A stretch of DNA of 64,000 nucleotides, taken from NCBI GenBank assembly GCA_026874595.1, contig CM049313.1, positions 12,399,508 through 12,463,507 on the forward strand. Direction: 5' to 3'. Of this stretch, positions 57,312 to 64,000 are shown piece by piece. Source of the stretch: Sipunculus nudus. Its lineage: Eukaryota > Annelida > Sipuncula > Golfingiida > Sipunculidae. The notes under the pieces were generated by a model that was given only the letters and a program-made list of their open reading frames with translations, was not told where the DNA came from and made no database searches. The position numbers and the translations under genes were made by a program. Position 1 is the first letter of the stretch; each line of letters begins with the position of its first letter.

Positions 57312-58605
57312 AAAAAGCTTACAAGGTGGCCGTGAAGACTAAATGTTATAGTCTTGATTAGACCGAAAATTTTTATGCCTCCTTTTAATCTGTTAACATC
57401 TCTTCAGATGACTGACAAATAGCAACAACATATTTAAATGTCTGCATTGGAATATATCCTTATTTCTTCATATTCTACATCATTACGACTAATTATAACA
57501 ATGTTAGCGATGGTGGTCCCTAATTATCAGAGGTTTATGTAACAATAAAATGAAAATAAGAAAATCTTTTTATTATATTACCCCAGGAGGTTATTAATCC
57601 TCATTAGACATAATGAATTTTTATTGTTGAGTTTTAATTTATTCTTTACCAAGAATATGATTACCCATAGGGCCTGTTACGGACCCACCTTTGATATTCA
57701 TTTCGCAACAATAGATTGTTCTGTTACGCAACAAATATCCACCAACTGACTTGCATTCCTAATACGTTTATCCGTGATATGGCCATGGAAAACATGAGCA
57801 TCAGCGCCGTTCTCTGTGCAGCATCAATAATCCCGTAGGCCATTAGAATCCCAGTTAAAGCTGCGAGGAAATCACTTACTGGAAAGCAACTTTTAAACTG
57901 CAATATTCACTGACATTATCCTAAGCCACAATGTTTTGATGCCAGGAAAAGGACACTTTTTAAAAAATGATAGGCATTTTATGGGCAATAAGGAATATAT
58001 GTGGGTGGATGGCTTTCCCTATACGTAAGTAATTTTGAACTCTGATCCTAGAGTGTGGTTGCATCGCACCAACAAATTTCCTTGACCTTTTACCATGGAA
58101 CACTTAAATGTAGGAATCTTTTAGTTTAGGAATCGGGTTTTAGGGTAATTTTAGTACAAATGTTATTGTAGACAGAGACAGCCTTGGCTTCTATCAGAAG
58201 GTATCACCGTTTATTTTCTGTCTTGTGTACATTGGATGAAACCAGATAGAATAACACACTGACTGCATTTTCATATGAGTACTGGATGCGTGGGTGTGCA
58301 CGTGAGTACTTTTTTATACAGAATTATAAATCTCTTAATTTAGAATCAAATTAAAACATGTGGTATTTCATTACAGAATTATGATTACATTCGCAGAATG
58401 AACATTGACTCCATTATTGTAAAAAAAATTGCAGGTCCATTAAATATTAATGATGGCACCTTTCTAATTTATGCCAGGTATTATGGTTTTTTATCTAAAA
58501 ATATGAAAACTGGAATTATATTTTGAGAGCCGCTTCTCCCAAACTACACAACTTGTAGTTGATGTAGTCAACAACATCGAATGTATAAATGTTAATTAAT
58601 AAATA
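57309..58605. other. Intergenic, nothing recognised
   Basis: AT-rich with no recognised elements. Confidence 0.45.
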
Positions 58606-59327
58606 CAGTCCAACCTGTCTGAACGACCACCCGTGAATTCGGGCACCTGGCTATTACGACCACTAGATATCAATCCCTTTTGAAATTCCTTTATATTATC
58701 TATAGATAAAACCTGTGAAATACGACCACTGGCTATTACGGATTACGGGCAGTTTTTCCTGACCAAAGAGACATAATACTAATTCATTGACCTGCCAAAT
58801 GCGGGCACTCTTTGTGCTACTCACTGAACAGCGCTGACCGGTCGGTTTGTTGACAATGCGTGAAGTTGCGGTTACTTGCACCGCTTTCTGTTTGTTTACT
58901 GGTGTGCGTGTGTACGGAGAACAGACTGGTGATTATTGGTGACCCTGGGCCTGGATCCCTAGGCGGGCAACGTGACTGGCTCACACGACCTATTAGTCCA
59001 CATGAATGGAGGTACCCCGACGTTAATTTTGATCTGTGTCTCTGTGATCCGTCTTTGATCTATTCAGTGCAATACATCAAATTACACAGATAAGTGCATG
59101 TACATTTGTGTGCAATTACAAAATACATGTAACACCAAGATCTTTCCCTTCTGCAAATATATTTTTATTTATAGTCATTAAGATGGTATAATATGTATAT
59201 TTTCGTCATACATGTCAGCTAGATTTATGCAGTTCCTAAATGTTCAGAACCTGTCAAATACGACCACCTGTCTATTACGACCACTTTGCCCTGTTCCTTG
59301 AGTGGTCGCATTACACAGGTTCGACTG
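58606..59327. mobile_element. TA-flanked inverted-repeat element (Tc1/mariner-like MITE)
   Basis: 722 bp from CAGTCCAACCTGTCTGAACG to its counterpart ending AGGTTCGACTG, with TA on both sides (58604-58605 and 59328-59329). Inverted ends of ~28 bp with mismatches. Internal repeats of the CTATTACGACCAC phrase occur at both ends. TA target and CAGT-type ends fit Tc1/mariner (inference). No transposase found; the longest internal frame is a chance one. Confidence 0.7.
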
Positions 59328-59959
59328 TATATATTAAGTTGGTCTATTTTATATAACCTGTTCTGCATATCAACTCTGTATTCGCTTGTAAACCGGCTAA
59401 CATGAGTGAATTCTAAACATGTTCAGAATTTCAATTCTATCCACACCCCACCACCAGCCCCCTGATGCAGACGTTTCTTTGGGGATACGTGATCAAAGAA
59501 CCTCTATTTATGTAACTAATATATCAATCGCCGTCACCTGGGGTTCTTTACTCCCGAAAGGTTTTCTGAAGTATTAAACACAGGTGTCTTATAGGGAACA
59601 GCCATATATTTTTAAATAAACATCAAATATCTGACCTTTTTTATATTCATCAGTTCTCGCAACATCCATCATTTATGTCTGACCTTTTGACAAACGACCT
59701 TTAATAAATCATAACTATATTGTCGTTTAAGGAAAGTATGCAGCAAATGGCCCTGCATAATGGCTGCAGATATCAGTAGCTTTATTATTAATAATCTGAG
59801 AATAGAAAGAAATAAAAATAATATCCTTGATTTCTTAAGTGTACATTGCTAATGTGACCACTCGTGTATTCCTCGGATTCATTCTGTGTATTCCCGCCCT
59901 TTTCTGTGCGTATGTGTGTTTATTCATGCATTTTATAAGGAATGTTGAAAATAAATGCA
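59328..59959. other. Intergenic, nothing recognised
   Basis: AT-rich, no recognised signal. Confidence 0.45.
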
Positions 59960-60079
59960 ATGCACTGGTGACAAAGTGCTCGATGGTATAACCAGAGCGT
60001 ATAAATATATATTATGTATAAGGAATCAAACGATTGTAAGCATCGTTTTGACTATGTCGCCAACAACATAGGACAATCC

Positions 60080-60560
60080 TTCTTACGAATCCTGGAAGAA
60101 GAATTCCCTTAAAAACACGTATCACCTCCAGGAACAGTACAGCGCCATCAACCGGATGCAATTGCAGGAATCCCCGTGAATGCCCAACACCCGGACAATT
60201 CCTTACAAAATCGGTCACATATCAAGCCACAGTCAGTACAGAAAACGGAAAGCGGATGAAACGTACATCGGTCTCACGGAAAACTCCTTCAAAACAAGAT
60301 ATAACAACCATAAAACATCGTTCAGACACTGGGAAAAAGGAATAGTACGGAACTCAGTAAATACATTTGGGAGCTAAAAGAGAACAACCTTAAATTTGAA
60401 ATACAGTGTAGAATACACAGAAAAGCCAAAGCACATTCCCCATAAAATAATAGATGTAACCTGACCACGCTTAACCAACGCAATGAACTTGTAAAAAGTT
60501 GTAGACACGCTATTAAATTCCTCTTACGTAAACTCAACACAAAGAGTTATCCAGATTAGG
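60080..60560 (+). pseudogene. Penelope-like GIY-YIG endonuclease domain (broken)
   Basis: Plus strand, three frames. Cys-rich linker CNCRNPRECPTPGQ and SVTYQATVSTENGK, then ETYIGLTENSFKTRYNNHKT with SFRH, matching the GIY-YIG core of Penelope (TYIGLT, RYNNHKxSF). The tail LTTLNQRNELVKSCRHA and IKFLLRK matches the usual end of the protein. One frameshift near 60245 separates the Cys-rich linker from the YIG motif, and others follow near 60375. The domain would nick DNA for target-primed insertion. Confidence 0.85.
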
Positions 60561-60630
60561 CACGTTGTACAGGTATTAAGCACACGCACGCTTCAGTGAA
60601 CAACCAGGTGCTCATTGTATAACCCCTTCA

Positions 60631-60693
60631 GTAATACCGTTCTGAAGGGTGCCGTACAACGGTACGAAACTAATTTGTTAACACGATGCTTAC
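60631..60693 (+). ncRNA. Hammerhead-ribozyme-like fold, copy 3 (best core)
   Basis: Stem I: GTAA(60631-60634)/TTAC(60690-60693) and GTT(60639-60641)/AAC(60680-60682) around an internal loop. Core box CTGAAGG (60642-60648) against canonical CUGAUGA: position 7 is variable in natural ribozymes, but the final A to G change is likely harmful. Stem II GTGCCGT/ACGGTAC (one G-U) with an ACA loop, GAAA at 60666-60669, stem III AC/GT, cleavage position after T60679. Stem I and II sequences differ from copies 1 and 2 but still pair. Confidence 0.6.
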
Positions 60694-60754
60694 AATCGTT
60701 TGATTCCTTATACATTATATATATATATATATATATATTAGTCATGTTCGGGTA

Positions 60755-60782
60755 GTCTGCCCGACCCCACTTTCGGGCAGAC
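60755..60782. repeat. 10-bp GC-rich hairpin
   Basis: GTCTGCCCGA (60755-60764) and TCGGGCAGAC (60773-60782) with an 8-nt loop, just past the TA run after the Penelope relic. Function unknown. Confidence 0.7.
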
Positions 60783-62602
60783 TTTCTAATGCCGGAAATA
60801 AAAGATATGTATATATATATATACTATATACTATGTATATATTGATTTATTAATCGGTCAAGATTTAGAATCGAAATTTAATAGAGTATGACTATTTGGT
60901 GTTGCTTTAACATAGTTTGTCAGCAGTTCTCGGGAGTGCCTGGTTTTGAAGTTCTTTCTATGACTAAAGACAGGTGTTTTGAAGATGTACCGTCTGAGAA
61001 GTAACACAGATCCGAGTCCAGACAGACCACCTGCCAGGTAAACTGTTTGTGTAGGAATACTTTCATAAACTGTCTATAACACAAACGGCAGGACCATCTC
61101 AGGAAAGCTTCCAAATAAGTTATCTTGTACACTTTTCCTTGGGTAAAAAAGGGGATGTTATATTAAGTACTTTTTTCGTTAACAGTTCATTTGTAAATAA
61201 CTTATCATTTAACTAAAAATTACTGATAAGCTGAAATGTATTACACGTATCAGCCGGAGAAACAAATTATTTTTAAGCGGGAAAAAAGGAAAAGGAAAAA
61301 TATCATGAAATATTCTATATCGTATGTTTTTCTCATTTTTTAGAAAATAAGTTTTCTCTGTACAAATCTCACCTGTATCTTACATAGCTGGGGGATGAAG
61401 GGGATGTTATATGAAGTACTTTTTTTTCATTAACAGTAAACATTTGTAAATAACTTATGGTTTTACTAAAAAATATCTGACAAGCTAAAATATATTAGTC
61501 GAATCAGCCGGAGCAAATCATGAAATATCTATACCGAATGCAATTATGTTTTTTTCTGTTTTAGAAAATGACTTTTTTTACTTGTACAAATCTCACCTGT
61601 ATCGTAGAAATGTGCTTTTCGCTGACATGTTATAATTTTGTTCGTTTCCACATCAGTACAACTAGAATATTTCCTTCATAACCGATAGTATTAATAAAAG
61701 GAAACACTTGCACTGTACCCCTCATCCATGATTGAGATATACATCATGATGATATTTGTATTTGTTTTGCTATGGTTTGAAAAATAAAGGCATTTTTTTT
61801 GTCTTAGAGAAGGAGGAAGTACACAAAGGTGAATATACAAACAATTGAAATAAAATTATGATTTTTTTTAAATAAAAAAAAAACAAATTATTATTGTTTA
61901 AATCATTTAATATACCATTTTAAATCTTTTATTTTAAAATTACTTAAAAATTGCTGGATATTGCATTAACGGAATTTTAATATTTTCACTAAAGGTCAGT
62001 AGCAGTGACGTGTCATTCTAATAAGACGGATTTACAGACAGATCCAATTACTAAGGATCTATCCCTGGATTCAGATCGATTCCGATATTAATACAATCTT
62101 CCGTGCTCTTTGACATACCTCCGGACAAAAGGTATCAACATAAAAAATACATTACTTGTAAGCATCTAAACAAACAGACAGACTGATGGAATTTCTTTGG
62201 TGAAAGCATTGAACCGTTCAATTTAAAAGCCGAAATTTTTTGCCTTGCAAGGTACCACAGACGGATTCTAAACATGTAATGAACAAAGCATTATTGAAAA
62301 TTATTACTCGCCCAGATATACTTTCCGTGACGCCAGAAGCAAAAAAAAGTATGCTTTAGACCAAAAAAATATAAGATTTGCTTCTTAGTTACTTTATATT
62401 CGACGCGGGCGGTGCCTGAGAACCCTTTCTATTGACCTTTTTTGGCCTTAAAGTATTATATAGCATAAAAGCTCAATTTTAGCAAAATTATAAGATATTA
62501 GAATTATTTTGAAGAATAAGAATCATCTTGGAATAAATCGGTATACAACAAATAGTTATGAATGATTTTTGTCGCGTGTGTGAGCGGGCAAAGCCAACAT
62601 CT
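60783..62602. other. Intergenic, nothing recognised
   Basis: Two similar segments, ~61150-61250 and ~61395-61510 (GGGGATGTTATATNAAGTACTTTTTT, then TTTGTAAATAACTTAT and AATCAGCCGGAG-type phrases), form a diverged direct repeat of ~245-bp spacing. Confidence 0.5.
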
Positions 62603-62610
62603 GTATTTAA

Positions 62611-63097
62611 CAGGGTTGGGGTCAAATACAGGGAGCCAATACAAATACAAATATAAATACGATAGCTGGTCTCCTCCAAATATAAATACAAATACGAGTG
62701 AATGAAGATTAATACAAATACAAATACAAATGCAGAACATCAAATACAAAAGCAATTACAAATACGCAAATGTAGGTTATACAGGATATTTATTAATTTC
62801 CAGCAGCAAAAATTTTCATAATTTCTAAGGGAGAAGTAAAACATTTGACCTGATGCTGTTTTTCGGGTTCTTCAGAAGTTCGGCAGTAGTTAATTTTTTT
62901 TATTTGTGGCAGATAAATGTGTATTTATACATACGTATTTGTACAGTAATTGATCAAATAAATCAAATATTGAGATCAAATATAAATACAAATACAGATA
63001 TTATCATTTTGCACAACAAAAATTCAAATATAAATACAAATACGCATTTTGATTGTATTTAAATACAAATACAAATATTGAATTGACCCTAACCCTG
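62611..63097. mobile_element. AAATAC-rich inverted-repeat element (hAT-like MITE)
   Basis: 487 bp beginning CAGGGTTGGGGTCAAATAC and ending TTGACCCTAACCCTG (12-15-bp inverted ends with one mismatch). Flanks GTATTTAA (62603-62610) and GTGTGTAA (63098-63105) agree at 6 of 8 positions, a worn 8-bp target duplication. Both ends carry runs of the hexamer AAATAC. CAGGG ends with 8-bp duplications suggest hAT (inference). Confidence 0.65.
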
Positions 63098-63105
63098 GTG
63101 TGTAA

Positions 63106-64000
63106 ACTAGGAAGGTTAACCCGAGTTCTTTTCTGACTCCGATTGGTTAATTTTCTCACCGCCGGACTTAACACACAGATGCGTCTATTGCCCTGTTATT
63201 GTCTTTAATCGCCCACTTATCCGTTAATTGCTGCTAAGCTCTGATAAGAAACAGCTGCTGGCAGTGTTGCGGGCTGAAACCGACGGTCTTCACTTGGAAG
63301 GTAATTTGTCAAATTAAAGGGTAGAGTTACTTTATATATTATGCTCAATATTTTTTTTTCATTTCATAAAACAAGTTGGTTTAGGGCTGAAGGTTCAAGA
63401 CTAAAACTCTACTTTCAGTAACATCTGACACTAAAAGTTAAGGTTCCTGTAATTTAACATTCATGGAGCAGTCTATAAATGTTTGTTGGCAGTTGAGCGT
63501 GATTCAGGTTCTACAGGCCTCATATTCCATGAAAAAGGCATTTTTCTTACACAGGAATCTGTAACTAACTTCTGGAAAGGAGTTTCAATGTGTAATTTGT
63601 CTTTTACTGGACAGTTTTTAAAGCTTCGTTTATTTCAGTTACCCTACTGGAGACAATATTTTCTGTCGCGTTGTATCTGTGATTAGCTTCATAGCACTTA
63701 AATCTAGAATCATATTAACTCAGTTTCAAATACGCATTGACCGTGGATCTGAAAAAGAGTATACTTATATTTTGCCGGCTTAGAAGGCATGAAAAGGGGG
63801 TATTTAATATGAGGGGTTAACAGGGTGTAAACATTTCTTCTTTTGTCAATGGAACATGCTTGTGTCCCTATGTTTTACAAAGGAAATATTTAATATGTCC
63901 AATATCTGGATGATGAGATAACTAAACCTCTGACTTGCGTGATATTAGAAGCCATTAGTAATGCAAGGGGTTTATTGAATATTCTGGTACCATTTGATAT
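63106..64000. other. Intergenic, nothing recognised
   Basis: A 67-codon open frame (63483-63686 plus) has no recognisable motif. Confidence 0.45.

Larger units (their letters stand above)
59960..60716 (+). mobile_element. Penelope-like element relic with inverted ends
   Basis: Layout: a module CACTGGTGACAAAGTGCTCGA, a left arm of 32 bp (60014-60045), a GIY-YIG coding relic, a hammerhead-like fold (60631-60693), and a right arm (60684-60715) that is the exact complement of the left arm. A TA run follows. The same module, arm and fold order without the coding part is found at 30508-31100. Penelope-like elements are known to carry terminal inverted segments and hammerhead motifs. The reverse transcriptase is absent, so only the end of the element survives. 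Confidence 0.8.

Noticed and set aside
58860-59093. 77-codon frame with signal-peptide-like start
   Set aside because: It lies wholly inside an inverted-repeat MITE and has no homology that I can recognise.
1-64000. CRISPR arrays, bacterial operons or rRNA genes
   Set aside because: No regularly spaced identical repeats with unique spacers, no rRNA segments, and the gene content is that of eukaryotic transposons.

Overview
This window looks like a repeat-rich invertebrate nuclear genome. It is AT-rich, has long (TA)n tracts, tRNA-derived repeats, a spliced-type terminal exon candidate and many classes of eukaryotic transposable element. No bacterial-type operons, ribosome binding sites or CRISPR arrays were seen. 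The mixture (Ty3/Gypsy, a Gmr1-like element, an L1/Tx1-like LINE, Penelope, hAT and other inverted-repeat elements) suggests a marine invertebrate, possibly a mollusc. That placement is inference; no host gene was recognised well enough to fix it.

Layout, 0-28.4 kb: a sequence of about 3.4 kb (unit 1, ~342-3719) is followed by a diverged second copy (unit 2, ~3720-28385). Insertions have blown the second copy up to almost 25 kb. Because unit 1 lacks them, it provides empty-site controls. Unit 2 received: an 8.0 kb Ty3/Gypsy element (Gypsy-1, 4707-12711, minus strand, gag-PR-RT-RH-IN); a large inverted-repeat element with CACTG termini (13701-23061), itself carrying a second LTR element (Gypsy-2, 14658-21373, minus strand, with integrase upstream of reverse transcriptase as in Gmr1-like elements); a miniature LTR element whose LTRs contain tRNA-type A and B boxes (TRIM, 23489-23850); a small G-rich hAT-like element (24144-24336); and about 3.1 kb of unrecognised DNA that includes a tRNA-derived SINE.

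28.4-44 kb: mostly non-coding. It holds a 676-bp foldback element with 68-bp perfect inverted ends, two tandem Penelope-derived short repeats that fold as hammerhead-ribozyme-like structures, a head-to-tail pair of inverted-repeat elements, one possible host terminal exon (36817-36992), and a 28-bp minisatellite.

44-64 kb: a second TRIM copy (44079-44476), a dead L1/Tx1-like LINE split by a solo LTR of the Gypsy-2 family (47235-50480), a hAT element with a perfect 8-bp target duplication (50805-51297), a tandem array containing perfect 3-spaced AGGTCA palindromes (56.0-56.9 kb), a TA-flanked inverted-repeat element (58606-59327), a decayed Penelope element with a GIY-YIG domain, a hammerhead-like fold and 32-bp perfect inverted repeats (59960-60716), and an AAATAC-rich inverted-repeat element (62611-63097).

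Every recognised protein-coding region is transposon-derived and broken. The most interesting signals are the TRIM with internal pol III-type boxes in its LTRs, which shares its primer site and LTR ends with the Gmr1-like element, and the Penelope-derived ribozyme-like folds whose stems differ in sequence but keep pairing across copies.
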